Part shown: piece by piece, positions 10,061 to 20,403 of the stretch
Numbering within the stretch: the stretch's first letter is position 1
Layout: every line of letters starts with the position of its first letter
Source of the DNA: Limosilactobacillus secaliphilus
GTDB taxonomy: Bacteria > Bacillota > Bacilli > Lactobacillales > Lactobacillaceae
Assembly (NCBI RefSeq): GCF_001437055.1
Contig: NZ_JQBW01000004.1
Coordinates: 186,001-250,000, forward strand
Direction of reading: 5' to 3'
DNA: 64,000 nt
Notes under the pieces: model-generated
What the model saw: the letters and a program-made list of their open reading frames with translations, nothing else
What the model was told of the DNA's origin: nothing
The model's database searches: none
Made by a program: the position numbers and the translations under genes

Positions 10061-11978
10061 CGTCCTCCGCCGCTTTGGTGCCGACGTTTTATTTCACAAT
10101 ATCAATTTGCAAATCAATGATCATGCACGGGTCGCATTAGTGGGTCGCAACGGTGCTGGCAAGACCACCCTTCTCAAAATGATCGCTGGGATCACGAGTC
10201 CAGATGAAGGGACAATCACTAAATCACAAGGCCTGACCATCGGATATTTGGCTCAAGACCAAGGATTGGACAGTGAAAATTCAATTTGGGCGGAGTTGGA
10301 CACCGTTTTTACCAAATTGCACCAGCAAGAGTCACAACTACGCGAAATGGAAACTCAAATGGCAGATGGCCCTCATGATGATAGTTACGACCGCTTAATG
10401 AAGAAGTACGACCAGCTGCAAACCTTGTATAAAAAGGAAGGCGGTTTTTCTTATGCATCCCGCATGCGGGGTGTTTTACAGGGCTTTGGTTTCGATGAAT
10501 CAATGTGGCAGCTGTCCGTCAACTCCCTGTCTGGCGGCCAGAAGACGAAACTGGCCTTGGCCAAAATTTTGTTGCAGCAGCCCCAATTATTAATGCTCGA
10601 CGAACCGACCAACCACCTGGACATGAACGTCCTGAGTTGGCTGGAAGATTACCTGCGGGGTTATGATGGTGCCCTGTTGATCGTCACCCACGACCGTTAT
10701 TTTTTGGACCGGGTTGTCAATGAGGTTTACGACCTTGCTAACGGCACCCTGACTCACTATACCGGCAACTATTCAGCTTTCGTCACCGAGAAGACTCACC
10801 GTTTGCAGACGGCGATGAAGCATTACGAACAGCAGCAGAAAAAGATTGCCAAGCTGGAAGATTATGTCAACCGTAACCTGGTGCGAGCATCGACGACCAA
10901 GCAGGCACAAGCCCGGCGCCGGCAACTGGAAAAGATGGACCGGCTTGAGAAGCCCGTCAATGACGATCAATCCATCCACTTCCAGTTCCACCAGGACCAC
11001 GCCAGCGGCAACGAGGTTTTGGATGTCGATCAGTTGAAGATCGGTTACAACGAACACGTATTGGCTGGTCCCCTTTCATTTGCGGAGCGCAAGGGACAAC
11101 GCTTTGGGATTATTGGTCCCAATGGGATTGGTAAATCAACCTTATTGAAAACCATCCTGCACCAGCTGCCGGCCATCAGCGGGACCATTCGACTGGGTGC
11201 CAACTTGGACATCGGTTACTACGACCAAGAGCAACAGCAGCTGCACCCGGAAAAGAATGTGTTAAACGAAGTCTGGGATGACCACCCTGAAATCAACGAA
11301 AGTCAGATCCGCTCTTTATTGGGTAGTTTCCTCTTCGTTGGCGACGACGTTTACAAGCAAGTCAGTGAACTTAGTGGTGGTCAGAAGGCCCGGCTGGAAT
11401 TAACCAAACTTTCATTCAAGCCGATCAACTTCCTCATCCTTGATGAACCGACTAACCACTTAGACATTGACAGTCGTGAAGTGTTGGAAACGGCCATCAA
11501 TGACTTCCCTGGTACGGTTCTCTTCATCTCCCACGACCGTTACTTCTTAAACAAGGTTGCAACCGACATCTTAGCCATGACTGCCACTGGCATCACGCGT
11601 TACCCTGGCAACTACGATGATTACGTTGCTGCCAAGGAGAAGCAGGCACAGGCAGCGGCAGATAAGACCAGTAACGACTCCGCTCCCGTCAGCAAGACCG
11701 CTTCGACTGGCCAGAAGGATTACCGTGCCAGCAAGCAGAAGCAGCGTGATCGCCGTAAACTGCAGCGGGCCGTTGACGACCTCGAAAAACAGATGGATGA
11801 GTGGCAGCAGAAACACGATGAGATCGAAAAGCAGATGAGTGTACCGGACGTGGCGACCGACATTGCCAAGTTGAGTGACCTGCAGAAGGACCTCGACAAC
11901 AGCCAGCAGCACTTGGATGACCTCGAAGAGCAATGGACGACTGCCGCCGAAAAGCTAGAAGATTTTGATCAACAATAA
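10038..11978 (+). CDS. ABC-F family ATPase (YdiF-like), ribosome-associated
   Basis: 646 aa with two ABC domains: Walker A GRNGAGKTT (about 36-44) and GPNGIGKST (about 360), signatures LSGGQKTKLALAK and LSGGQKARLEL, and Walker B LLMLDEPTNHLD / FLILDEPTNHLD. The interdomain linker is charged (HRLQTAMKHYEQQQKKIAKLEDYVNR) and a C-terminal coiled coil covers about residues 560-640. No membrane partner is encoded. ABC-F proteins of this type act at the ribosomal E-site or in stress or antibiotic relief. An in-frame stop at 10029 means the start is ATG 10038 or TTG 10047. The adjacency to rex and tsaD matches Bacillus ydiF. Confidence 0.9.
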   Translation: MLLLQTNNVLRRFGADVLFHNINLQINDHARVALVGRNGAGKTTLLKMIAGITSPDEGTITKSQGLTIGYLAQDQGLDSENSIWAELDTVFTKLHQQESQLREMETQMADGPHDDSYDRLMKKYDQLQTLYKKEGGFSYASRMRGVLQGFGFDESMWQLSVNSLSGGQKTKLALAKILLQQPQLLMLDEPTNHLDMNVLSWLEDYLRGYDGALLIVTHDRYFLDRVVNEVYDLANGTLTHYTGNYSAFVTEKTHRLQTAMKHYEQQQKKIAKLEDYVNRNLVRASTTKQAQARRRQLEKMDRLEKPVNDDQSIHFQFHQDHASGNEVLDVDQLKIGYNEHVLAGPLSFAERKGQRFGIIGPNGIGKSTLLKTILHQLPAISGTIRLGANLDIGYYDQEQQQLHPEKNVLNEVWDDHPEINESQIRSLLGSFLFVGDDVYKQVSELSGGQKARLELTKLSFKPINFLILDEPTNHLDIDSREVLETAINDFPGTVLFISHDRYFLNKVATDILAMTATGITRYPGNYDDYVAAKEKQAQAAADKTSNDSAPVSKTASTGQKDYRASKQKQRDRRKLQRAVDDLEKQMDEWQQKHDEIEKQMSVPDVATDIAKLSDLQKDLDNSQQHLDDLEEQWTTAAEKLEDFDQQ

Positions 11979-12003
11979 GTTTGATCAACAATAATCGAAA
12001 AAA

Positions 12004-12041
12004 TACGCCAACATCCGCTCTTGGGTGTTGGCGTAATTTTT
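12004..12041. terminator. Bidirectional terminator between ABC-F gene and tsaD
   Basis: TACGCCAACA (12004-12013) and TGTTGGCGTA (12026-12035) form a strong stem with six T after it on the plus strand and an A-run before it, so it can end both converging transcripts. Confidence 0.9.
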
Positions 12042-12052
12042 TGTCTTTAACT

Positions 12053-13090
12053 TTATTCTTCGACTGGTGTTAGACGTGGGAATGACAAGCCCGGCACGGC
12101 ATTCAAGTCCAGGCCAGCCCGATCGCCATGAAGATAATTGATATAACCGGCCGCACCTATCATCGCCGCGTTGTCACCACAATACTTGAGCGGTGCCTGC
12201 AGCATCTTCACTTGCGGATAGTAGCGGGCCATATCGTGGTTTAGCCGATCACGGAGACCATGGTTAGCCGCTACCCCACCGGCCAGGATCAGTTGCTTAA
12301 CAGAGTATTGGTCCAGCGCCGTCATTGTCTTTTCGGCCAGTACATCAACGACACTCTGCTGGAAGCTGGCAGCCAGGTCGTTCTTGTTCAGCTTTTCACC
12401 ACGCTGGTCGGCGTTGTGGCAGGTGTTGATGAAGGCGCTCTTTAAACCGCTAAAGCTGAAGTCCAGGTTGTCTTCATTTTCCATTGCCCGCGGGAAGTGG
12501 AAGGTATCCTTGCCTTGATGGGCCCACTCGTCAACGGTCTTGCCGGCAGGATAATTAACCCCCATCACCCGGCCAATCTTATCGTAAGCTTCACCGGCGG
12601 CATCATCACGGGTTTCACCGATGATCTGGTATTCGTGTTCCTTAGGCATGTAAACCAGTTCCGTGTGCCCGCCAGAAACCAAGAGGGCCATTTGTGGAAA
12701 AACAAAGTCACCTACAAAGCGAGCAGCATAGATGTGGCCGGCCATGTGGTTGACCGGAATCAACGGCAGATGGTGGGCCCAGGCAACAGTTTTGGCCGCC
12801 GTGACCCCGATCAACAATGACCCCACTAAGCCAGGACCATACGTAACCGCCACGCCGGCTAAGTCATCATAGCTAACCTGGGCTTCATCCAATGCTTCAT
12901 GAATGCACCGGGTGACCCATTCGATGTGGTGACGGCTGGCCACTTCTGGAACCACTCCACCAAAACGCTGGTGGCTGGCGATTTGAGTGGCCACGATGTT
13001 TGATAGGATCTCGGTTCCATTTTTGATTACCGCCACACTGGTTTCATCACAACTCGATTCAAATGCCAGAATCAATTTATCTTCTGTCAT
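12053..13090 (-). CDS. tsaD: tRNA N6-threonylcarbamoyladenosine transferase subunit TsaD
   Basis: 345 aa, ASKHA fold. [16 protein letters not shown] at the N-terminus, the metal-binding HMAGHIYA (about residue 112), [10 protein letters not shown] and the C-terminal [14 protein letters not shown] are all present. With TsaB (encoded two genes upstream), TsaC and TsaE it makes t6A37 in ANN-decoding tRNAs. The start overlaps the end of rimI by 14 bases. The gene looks intact. Confidence 0.97.
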   Translation of the reverse strand: MTEDKLILAFESSCDETSVAVIKNGTEILSNIVATQIASHQRFGGVVPEVASRHHIEWVTRCIHEALDEAQVSYDDLAGVAVTYGPGLVGSLLIGVTAAKTVAWAHHLPLIPVNHMAGHIYAARFVGDFVFPQMALLVSGGHTELVYMPKEHEYQIIGETRDDAAGEAYDKIGRVMGVNYPAGKTVDEWAHQGKDTFHFPRAMENEDNLDFSFSGLKSAFINTCHNADQRGEKLNKNDLAASFQQSVVDVLAEKTMTALDQYSVKQLILAGGVAANHGLRDRLNHDMARYYPQVKMLQAPLKYCGDNAAMIGAAGYINYLHGDRAGLDLNAVPGLSFPRLTPVEE

Positions 13091-13661
13091 GATTTTTCTG
13101 CTCTCCCTCTAAATTCAAGCTCATCTCGTAGGCGTCTTCACCATTGTCCACATAATATTTTCTACGGAGCTGCTGGGTCACGAAGCCTAGGCGTTCATAT
13201 AGTCGTTGCGCATCATGGTTGGACCGGCGCACCTCCAAAGAGATCGTCTTCATCCCACACTCACGGCTGACCAGCATCAAGATCTTCAGCAAGCGACTGC
13301 CTAAGCCTCGTCGCTGCACATCTGGCGCCACCCCGATATTGGTGATATGGCTTTCGGCTTCGAAATCGTTAATCGACAAGCCGGCAAAGGCCAACACCGT
13401 CTTGGTTTCCGGATTTTCCGCAACCAAATAAAGGCGGCGTTTATGACTCAGTTCAGACTCAAAAGCAGCATTGTTCCACGGTGCAAATCCGTAAATCGCC
13501 TGCTCGACAGCCACCATAGCTGGAATATCGTCACGACTTGCCTGCTTGACGACAATCATTGTGTGGTCAACCTCAACTGTGCGCGGATTAAAGCGCAACG
13601 TCTCGCCACCAACACGGGACTCAAAAAGGTTTGTCAATTGATTTTTAAACTTCCTCAACAT
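13077..13661 (-). CDS. rimI: Ribosomal protein S18 alanine N-acetyltransferase RimI-like (GNAT)
   Basis: GNAT acetyltransferase with acetyl-CoA binding [13 protein letters not shown] and the C-terminal [13 protein letters not shown] motif. In the tsaB-rimI-tsaD order the partner is classically RimI, which acetylates S18. The first ATG (13661) overlaps tsaB but has no clear ribosome site. An internal ATG at 13559, preceded by GAGG, would give about 160 aa, the usual RimI length, so the N-terminal extension is uncertain. Confidence 0.88.
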   Translation of the reverse strand: MLRKFKNQLTNLFESRVGGETLRFNPRTVEVDHTMIVVKQASRDDIPAMVAVEQAIYGFAPWNNAAFESELSHKRRLYLVAENPETKTVLAFAGLSINDFEAESHITNIGVAPDVQRRGLGSRLLKILMLVSRECGMKTISLEVRRSNHDAQRLYERLGFVTQQLRRKYYVDNGEDAYEMSLNLEGEQKNHDRR

Positions 13662-14373
13662 AATTTTGCGGTTTAGCCCCCGGATGTTGTTTTTGCCAAT
13701 CGCGTTCAGCTTGTGTCAAACGCAGGTAATCGGGCACAAAGTTATCGATCTGCTTTACTGGTGCCAGTTTTTCGCCCATCAAGGCCAAACGGTAGGTGCT
13801 TGGGAAGGCGTAACTAGCCGGTAACAGTTCCACTTGGTCGGGCAGTGTCAGCCCTTGCCGCTGAATGCGTTTCGTCATTTTACCGACCAAAACAGCTGCC
13901 TTCCCCTGTTGCTCGATTAACTGCAGTAATTCGGCGAAGGCCAGGTGTTGATCCTTGACTACCGACTGGAGCTGTTGATCGCCGTCATATTGGTAAATGC
14001 CGGCAAAAACGTTACCGCGGCGTGCATCCATAAAGGGCACAATCAACTGATCTGCAACGGGTGGCAGGTTGCTGGCCAATACCTGCAGGCTTGAAACACC
14101 GACGAGTTCCTTCTTGAGCGTCATCGCCAGTGTCTTGGCCGTCGTCACCGCAATCCGAATCCCGGTGTAGGAACCAGGCCCCTTTGCCACAACGACCCGG
14201 TCTATGTCTTGGGGTTCCCAGCCAACCCGCTTGAATAAGTTGTCAATGGTTGGCAATACGTAAATACTATGATTCAGCACGGTATTCAGCGTCGTTGTCG
14301 CCTTCAGCGTGTCATCTTCAACTAAAGCGATGCTCATGGGTTGATTTGATGTGTCAATCGCCAATACTTTCAT
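13645..14373 (-). CDS. tsaB: t6A biosynthesis protein TsaB
   Basis: 242 aa, ASKHA fold, starting MKVLAIDTSNQPMSIALVED with the conserved GPGSYTGIRIAVTTAKTLA (about 70-88). TsaB is the dimer partner that holds TsaD in the t6A complex. It is first gene of the tsaB-rimI-tsaD operon, with consecutive overlaps of 17 and 14 bases, so the three are translationally linked. GGACGG-type purine-rich sequence precedes the ATG. Confidence 0.96.
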   Translation of the reverse strand: MKVLAIDTSNQPMSIALVEDDTLKATTTLNTVLNHSIYVLPTIDNLFKRVGWEPQDIDRVVVAKGPGSYTGIRIAVTTAKTLAMTLKKELVGVSSLQVLASNLPPVADQLIVPFMDARRGNVFAGIYQYDGDQQLQSVVKDQHLAFAELLQLIEQQGKAAVLVGKMTKRIQRQGLTLPDQVELLPASYAFPSTYRLALMGEKLAPVKQIDNFVPDYLRLTQAERDWQKQHPGAKPQNYVEEV

Positions 14374-14430
14374 TGTTTTTCCGTCCTTTCAATCACAAGT
14401 AGTATCTTACCATAAGCAAGCGAAGGTTAA

Positions 14431-14463
14431 AAAGGGAGCGTAGCCAAGTGCCGCGCTCCCTTT
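14431..14463 (-). terminator. Terminator of galE
   Basis: AAAGGGAGCG (14431-14440) pairs with CGCTCCCTTT (14454-14463); on the minus strand five T follow. Confidence 0.85.
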
Positions 14464-14477
14464 ATCTTTTCTACTTA

Positions 14478-15473
14478 TTAATTACGATCATCATAGCCCT
14501 TTGGGTGGGTGGAGTGCCACTTCCAAGCAGTAGCAATGATGTCGTGCACATTATCATACTTTGGTTTCCAGCCTAAGACTTCCCGCGCCTTGTCGCTTGC
14601 CGCAACTAAAGCATCAGGGTCACCAGGACGCCGTGGGGCAATCTTTGCCGGAATTGGTTTACCCGTTACTTCCCGGGCAGCTTCGAGCATCTGCTTGTTG
14701 GAGAAGCCAGTGGATGAACCCAGGTTGAACTGGTTGGACTGGTTGTGCGCCTTCAAGTACTTCAATGCCAGAATGTGGGCATCCGCCAGGTCCATGACAT
14801 GAACATAGTCACGAACGTTGGTGCCATCAGGCGTGTTGTAGTCGTCACCGAAAATGCTCAATTCCTTGCGCTTGCCCTGGGCAACTTGCAGGATGATTGG
14901 TACCAGGTGCGTTTCAGGACCGTGATCTTCACCAATCGTACCATCCGGAGCCGCACCAGCAACGTTGAAGTAACGCAGGGCAACGAACTTGATGCCGTAT
15001 GCTTTATCAGCCCAAGCCATCATGTGTTCCATCATCAACTTGGACAGGCCATATGGGTTGATTGGCTTCTGCGGATCAGTTTCCTTGATTGGCATGTGTT
15101 CGGGCACACCGTAAGTAGCGGCCGTTGAACTGAAGACAATGTACTTAACGCCAAAGTCGTGCATGGCTTCCAAAAGTGTAATCATGCCGCCAGTGTTGTT
15201 ATCAAAGTACTTTAATGGCTTCTCCATCGATTCAGGAACAATGGAAAAGGCCGCAAAGTGAACAACGGCTTCAATGTTTTCGTTGATAAAGATCCGGTCA
15301 AGGAAGGCCCGGTCGCGAATGTCACCCTGGTAAAACTTTGCCTGAGGATTGATCGCCTTCTTGTGTCCCGTTGACAAGTTATCGGCCACGACAACATCTT
15401 GGCCGTGTTCGATCAGATCTTTGACCATGTGTGAACCGATGTAACCGGCACCACCACAAACAAGAATTGACAT
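14478..15473 (-). CDS. galE: UDP-glucose 4-epimerase
   Basis: 331 aa short-chain dehydrogenase fold. NAD site [10 protein letters not shown] (residues 7-16), catalytic Ser region FSSTAATYG (about 122-130), YGLSK (Tyr/Lys pair, about 149-153), and the sugar-site RYFNVAGA and APRRPGDPD. It interconverts UDP-glucose and UDP-galactose for the Leloir pathway and for surface polysaccharide. It has its own terminator and stands alone here, not in a gal operon. GGAGG precedes the ATG. Confidence 0.97.
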   Translation of the reverse strand: MSILVCGGAGYIGSHMVKDLIEHGQDVVVADNLSTGHKKAINPQAKFYQGDIRDRAFLDRIFINENIEAVVHFAAFSIVPESMEKPLKYFDNNTGGMITLLEAMHDFGVKYIVFSSTAATYGVPEHMPIKETDPQKPINPYGLSKLMMEHMMAWADKAYGIKFVALRYFNVAGAAPDGTIGEDHGPETHLVPIILQVAQGKRKELSIFGDDYNTPDGTNVRDYVHVMDLADAHILALKYLKAHNQSNQFNLGSSTGFSNKQMLEAAREVTGKPIPAKIAPRRPGDPDALVAASDKAREVLGWKPKYDNVHDIIATAWKWHSTHPKGYDDRN

Positions 15474-15536
15474 ACTACTGACTCCTCCAATTTTATTTGA
15501 TTAGATTAATTATAGCATTTTTACTAAATATTTTAC

Positions 15537-16487
15537 TTAAATTTCCTGCAAATCTTCCAAATCAACGTGGTGGTTCAGGTATTCAAAGAGCAAGCCTTCT
15601 CGCAAACCGTTGTTGCTGAAGGTCACTTCTGGCATGTTCAACTGCCGCAGGATGGCCATTAGAGGCAAGAGTCCGCCAATGATCACATCCGCCCGCGAAC
15701 TGTTGATCCCACGAATCTCGGAGCGGCCGGCCCGGTCGGTACTGAGCAGCTCATACATCAGCTCATAGGCGTCGTTGGTTTGAATGGTCAAGCCGTGAAC
15801 GGAGCGCACCTTGTTCGGATTGGAATTGAGCTTCCACCGGTACATCTTTGCCAGCGCCCGGTTGCTGCCACCCAAGGCCACAACCCGTGTATGCCGTGCC
15901 CGGTTGAGCCAGCGCTGGCCCGCCAAAACCTGATCCACCTTGATGATGGCGTCATACAAGTCGGCGGAGTCAACTTGGTCGTTTAAGTGGTAGTTTTGTG
16001 ATAATAAGACCGATCCAATCGGCAGGCTGATCAATTCCTCAGCCTGGCCCTCATCAACTAGGATCAACTCCATACTGGCACCACCAGTATCCATGATCAA
16101 ACCGTTCTCCAGCGGCAGAGTATTGGAAACCCCAACGTAATCAAGGTAGGCCTCCCGCTCACCAGAAATCACGTGAAAGGTCAGGCCAGTTTCTTTCTTC
16201 ACCCGCTCCAGGAACAACTGCTGGTTTGTGGCTTGCCGAACTGCCGCCGTGGCCACGGCAATCAAGGTAACGTCCAGGCTTTGGCAAACCTCTTTATAGC
16301 GCTTCAGGGTGTCGATCGTCCGTTGCATGGGCCCCTCTTGCAGCATGTGTTCGGGACCCATGTTTTCTGACAAACGCACATACTCTTTTTCGTAGCGCAG
16401 TAACTTGGTTTGTCCGCCGCTAAAGATTTGGTTGATCCGCAAGCGGCACGAGTTTGATCCTAAGTCGATTACAGCTAAATTACTCAT
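15537..16487 (-). CDS. ppx: Exopolyphosphatase, Ppx/GppA family
   Basis: About 316 aa. ASKHA phosphatase fold with the intact phosphate-1 motif LAVIDLGSNSCRLRI, the catalytic-base region VISGEREAYLDYVG, the second phosphate loop LIMDTGGASMEL and the adenosine-type loop VVALGGSNRALAK. It releases phosphate from polyphosphate chain ends. It is the last gene of the HD-Ppx/ppk/ppx operon; the start lies within the end of ppk. Two consecutive ATGs occur (16490 and 16487); I give the second. Confidence 0.93.
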   Translation of the reverse strand: MSNLAVIDLGSNSCRLRINQIFSGGQTKLLRYEKEYVRLSENMGPEHMLQEGPMQRTIDTLKRYKEVCQSLDVTLIAVATAAVRQATNQQLFLERVKKETGLTFHVISGEREAYLDYVGVSNTLPLENGLIMDTGGASMELILVDEGQAEELISLPIGSVLLSQNYHLNDQVDSADLYDAIIKVDQVLAGQRWLNRARHTRVVALGGSNRALAKMYRWKLNSNPNKVRSVHGLTIQTNDAYELMYELLSTDRAGRSEIRGINSSRADVIIGGLLPLMAILRQLNMPEVTFSNNGLREGLLFEYLNHHVDLEDLQEI

Positions 16488-18738
16488 CAATGTCCTCCTC
16501 GTTGTGCTTCAGGTGCAGTAACGGAATATGTTTGCTCAACGTTTCGAAAACACCATTCGCACCCGATTTGTGGGCCTTTTCGTCACGCTTTTGCGCCTTT
16601 TCCTTGGCTAATGCTTCATCCATGAAGTGCTGCTGGCAATTGAAGGCTGGCGCACCGTCACGTTGGATGCGGACATAATCGTCACCAACCAGCCGCCGTG
16701 CCTTGACGTTGTCTTTCCACATATCCTTGAAAATCTGAATGGCCTTTGCTTTGGCATCAGCTTCTTGAACAGGGTACAGCTCTTCTACCCGCCGATTCAA
16801 GTTCCGGGTCATCATGTCGGCACTGGCCAGGTAAATCTCTTCGTGACCGTTGCCGATGAAGTAGTAAATCCGTGAGTGTTCCAGGAAGCGGCCGACAATG
16901 GAGTGGACCTCAATGTTATCGTGTAATTCCGGCAAGTCGTTGCGCAGGCAGGTGATGCCCCGCACGATCAAGTGCACTTTGACCCCCGCATTGGCTGCTT
17001 CGTACAAATGAGCAATGATCTGTTTATCCGACAACGAATTCATCTTCATGCAGATCATGGCTGGGTTGCCATCTTCGGCAATCGCAATCTGCGCATCAAT
17101 CTTCTTGTTGATGAAGGCCCGAATGCCATCCGGCGAAACATGCAGCTTGTGGAAGTAACGCGGCCGCGCGAAACCAGACAGCATGTTAAACAGGTTGGTC
17201 ATGTCCTGGCCCAGTTCATAGTCACAGGTAAGCAAACCCATGTCGGTGTAGAAGTTAGCAGTGACATCGTTGTAGTTACCAGTGCCCAGGTGCATGTAAC
17301 GACGGATACCATCTTTGTCCCGCCGAATAACCAAGGCTAACTTACAGTGGGTCTTCAAACCAGCCAGACCATAGATAACGTGACAGCCCATCTGTTCCAG
17401 GCGCCGGGCCCAGCGGACATTGTTCTTTTCATCGAACCGTGCCTTGACTTCAACTAGGACCGTTACCTGCTTACCGCGTTGTGCTGCCATGCCTAAATAT
17501 TTAATGATTGGCGAATTTCCGGAAACCCGGTACAAAGTCATCTTGATCGCCAAAGTTTCCTTGTCAATGGCCGCTTGATGAATGAAGTGGACCACGGACT
17601 GGAAGCTCTCATAAGGGTGCTGGAGCAAGTGGTCCTTCTCCCGAATAGCGGCAAAAATATCGTGATCCATATCCAAGACCGGATCTTGGTATGGGGTGAA
17701 TGGTTTGTAGCGCAGTTCATTATGGCCAGTAACCTTACCAGACAGTTTCTTCAAGAAGGTCAGGTCCACTGGTCCATCGACCCGGTAAACCGCCTTTTCC
17801 GAAACGTTCAGATTTTCGGTCAGGTGTTTCTCCAACCAGGAGTCAAAGTCGCGTTCAATTTCCAAACGCATGACCTGGCCGTGTTCCCGAGCCCGCAGCT
17901 GGTGTTGAACCGCCCGCAGCAAGTCGGAGGTATCTTCTTCGGCCACATCTAAGTCCATGTCCCGCATAACCCGGAAAGTGCCGCTAGCCAGAATGGTGAA
18001 ACCCGGGAACAGGGCCGCCATGAAGTTCTTGATGATGTCATCGATCAGCACGAAATGGTTCTTGCCGGGCAGCTTGACCAGCCGTTGGTAGTTGCTTGGG
18101 ACCCGGATGGTGGCAAAGTCCATGTTGTCGGGATCATTCTTCATTTCGTGGGGCTCTTGGATTGTCCCCTTCACTTCTTGGTCCCCTTCCAAGATTTCCT
18201 GCTTGGAGACTTCCTTTGCATGGGCATCCCGCATCAATTTAACGGCCACGTTCAAGGAGCCGTTGTTAATGAATGGGAACGGCCGGGAAACATCATCCGC
18301 TAACGGTGTCAACACCGGCATCAGTTGGTCATCGAAGAAACGCTGGGCAAATTCATGGTCGTGCTCGTCCAAACTGCTGACCGGCAGAATCTTGATGTCC
18401 TCTTTGTTCAGATCCGGCAGTAGATGTTCATTGTAGACTTGGTAACGCTTTTCGACCATCCGGTGTTCCTTTGCGTTGACCGCATCCAATTGTTCTTGGG
18501 GTGTCATTCCGGAAGCATCCGTTGTGGTCACATGAGCCGCACTCAGTTTATGCAAGGAAGCAACCCGGACCATGAAGAATTCATCCACGTTGCTCTGCGT
18601 AATGCCCAAGAAATTGGCCCGTTCCAATAACGGGTTGCTCGGGTCCATGGCTTCTTCCAAGACCCGACCATTGAAATCAATCCATGATAATTCACGGTTA
18701 ACATAGTTTTGTGGTTGATAGAAGTCTTGATACTCCAT
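16480..18738 (-). CDS. ppk1: Polyphosphate kinase 1
   Basis: 752 aa, full length. N-terminal NRELSWIDFNGRVLEEA, Arg-rich nucleotide region KARFDEKNNVRWARRLE, phosphorylated-His region RRYMHLGTGNYND (about residue 460) and the C-terminal phospholipase-D-like domain (GRFLEHSRIYYF and LASADMMTRNLNRRVEEL). PPK1 polymerises the gamma-phosphate of ATP into polyphosphate. It overlaps the upstream HD-Ppx gene by one base (TAATG) and the downstream ppx by a few bases, so the three should be made together. Confidence 0.97.
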   Translation of the reverse strand: MEYQDFYQPQNYVNRELSWIDFNGRVLEEAMDPSNPLLERANFLGITQSNVDEFFMVRVASLHKLSAAHVTTTDASGMTPQEQLDAVNAKEHRMVEKRYQVYNEHLLPDLNKEDIKILPVSSLDEHDHEFAQRFFDDQLMPVLTPLADDVSRPFPFINNGSLNVAVKLMRDAHAKEVSKQEILEGDQEVKGTIQEPHEMKNDPDNMDFATIRVPSNYQRLVKLPGKNHFVLIDDIIKNFMAALFPGFTILASGTFRVMRDMDLDVAEEDTSDLLRAVQHQLRAREHGQVMRLEIERDFDSWLEKHLTENLNVSEKAVYRVDGPVDLTFLKKLSGKVTGHNELRYKPFTPYQDPVLDMDHDIFAAIREKDHLLQHPYESFQSVVHFIHQAAIDKETLAIKMTLYRVSGNSPIIKYLGMAAQRGKQVTVLVEVKARFDEKNNVRWARRLEQMGCHVIYGLAGLKTHCKLALVIRRDKDGIRRYMHLGTGNYNDVTANFYTDMGLLTCDYELGQDMTNLFNMLSGFARPRYFHKLHVSPDGIRAFINKKIDAQIAIAEDGNPAMICMKMNSLSDKQIIAHLYEAANAGVKVHLIVRGITCLRNDLPELHDNIEVHSIVGRFLEHSRIYYFIGNGHEEIYLASADMMTRNLNRRVEELYPVQEADAKAKAIQIFKDMWKDNVKARRLVGDDYVRIQRDGAPAFNCQQHFMDEALAKEKAQKRDEKAHKSGANGVFETLSKHIPLLHLKHNEEDIDE

Positions 18739-20228
18739 TATTTCTCCCCCTCAACAATCAATTGCGGATGCAGTCCGTAGACTTCGGTGAACAGACGGTT
18801 CTTCCGCTGGAACGCCCATCCTTCAAGTACCAGGTCGTCCGTCGTGATTACCCGGATCTGCAAGTCGTTGCCAACCAATTTCAGACGAACATGAATGATC
18901 TTTTGCAACCGCGAGTCGTCCAGTGAATCGGCCACCCGCAAAATGGCAGCCAGCTGGGCAACCTGCAATTGAATGGCACTATCCAACTGCATGTAGTGTG
19001 GTTGGTCAACTTCTGGTGTTTCGGCACTGTGATAACGCGAAACTTCGGCCACCACTTGATTTTCACGATCCGACAGGCCAATCAACGGCCGCGCTTCCAA
19101 GATATAGGCTGAATGCCGGTAGTGCCCCTGTGGATTGATGAAGTTCCCAATATCGTCAACCTTGCAGGCAATCTCCAAAAGCAGCCGGTAATGGTCGTCC
19201 AAGCGGTGAATCGGCTTTAAAGCATCGAATAATTGCAAAGCAACCTTGGTAACGAAGCGCTTGTGGTCGGAATCGGCCCCATAACGTACGGCCAGGTTGT
19301 CGGCTTCGGTCTTGACCATCCGGGTTAGCTGTTCCGGATCGTGTACGATTTCGTCCAAGCCGTTAATTTCGTCAACCCCGGTTAAGTAGAGTTGATTCGT
19401 GTTCAGCAAACGCATCGTCTGGCGCAAGATCAAGTAGCCGGGCAGAACCCATTGCACGCTTTGTTCATCAGCTTGGTACTCTGCCGCTTGCTCTTGCAAA
19501 GAAGAATCCAGCAAGTGGTGGTAACGATTCATGAAGTCGTTTTGGTCGTACTCCACCACCTGATCGAGCTTTGACTGGCTAGTTTTCAGCCGAGACAATC
19601 CCTGGACATACAAAGTTGACGCCTCGCCGTGACCCAATTCGGGCACCAGATATTCCAGCTTGGAACTGATGTAGTCGGTAATGATTTCACTTGGTGTGAC
19701 AGTCGTCTGCCGCAGGTTATCGGCCAGTTGACTCAGACGTGCCTTTCCCAGGTCGATTTCATATGAGGTGACGTAATTGCCATCCTTGAAGTAGGCCAGA
19801 TCACTGATACTCAGTCCTAAACAGAGGACATAGCCGGTCAATGGCTTGTGCAAGGATTGCTTGACGTTATTGTTAATGGCACTGAGCAGCCCCGCCAAAC
19901 GTTGATTCTTATTGATCCAATCAATGTGCAGACCGGTACGGACCTTGATCTGACTGGCAACATACTCACCGGTCATTGAATTCATGTCGATTAACGATCC
20001 GAATAAGCGGTAGTTGGTCACCGCGTAATCCTTCATAATCCGCTTGAAGCCTAACAAGTTGCTTTCGATCGTATCGATATTTTCCGGATAGTTACCGATC
20101 CGATTGGTACCCACGTGAAGTGAACCAGAATCGGCTTGGGTAATCAATTGATGACGGTCATTATCAACAATCCGCAAGCTTAAACGGTCTGGTTGTAGAT
20201 ACATGTATCCAACTAAGCCTTTTTCCAT
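18738..20228 (-). CDS. Ppx/GppA-like protein with C-terminal HD domain; degenerate active site
   Basis: About 496 aa from the ATG at 20228 (GGAG upstream). The first 300 residues have Ppx/GppA architecture, but the phosphate-1 loop that reads DLGSNS in the downstream ppx is replaced by GLVGYMYLQPDRLSLRI and the later glycine loops are also changed. Residues about 310-480 form an HD-type domain (FVTKVALQLFDAL, CKVDDIGNFINPQGHYRHSAYIL). Such genes head ppk operons in lactobacilli. It may be a regulatory, nucleotide-binding or HD hydrolase subunit rather than a normal exopolyphosphatase. Confidence 0.8.
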   Translation of the reverse strand: MEKGLVGYMYLQPDRLSLRIVDNDRHQLITQADSGSLHVGTNRIGNYPENIDTIESNLLGFKRIMKDYAVTNYRLFGSLIDMNSMTGEYVASQIKVRTGLHIDWINKNQRLAGLLSAINNNVKQSLHKPLTGYVLCLGLSISDLAYFKDGNYVTSYEIDLGKARLSQLADNLRQTTVTPSEIITDYISSKLEYLVPELGHGEASTLYVQGLSRLKTSQSKLDQVVEYDQNDFMNRYHHLLDSSLQEQAAEYQADEQSVQWVLPGYLILRQTMRLLNTNQLYLTGVDEINGLDEIVHDPEQLTRMVKTEADNLAVRYGADSDHKRFVTKVALQLFDALKPIHRLDDHYRLLLEIACKVDDIGNFINPQGHYRHSAYILEARPLIGLSDRENQVVAEVSRYHSAETPEVDQPHYMQLDSAIQLQVAQLAAILRVADSLDDSRLQKIIHVRLKLVGNDLQIRVITTDDLVLEGWAFQRKNRLFTEVYGLHPQLIVEGEK

Positions 20229-20368
20229 TATCTCCACTTCCTGTTATTCGTTAGTTTTAGAATACCACGTTAGGCTTTCTCATTGAACTTAAGAAAATAT
20301 TTTGGTTGACTTAACTTTGCCCATTAGATTTATCTTAGAAAAAAGATTAGATTTTTCTCATAATTCTC

Positions 20369-20397
20369 TTGACTTCGCCATCTGCTCGGTTTATGGT
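20369..20397 (+). promoter_or_regulatory. Promoter of the T-box/brnQ transcript
   Basis: TTGACT (20369-20374), 17 bases, TATGGT (20392-20397). Transcription would begin at about 20404, just before stem I of the T-box. Confidence 0.65.
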
Positions 20398-20403
20398 ATT
20401 AAC

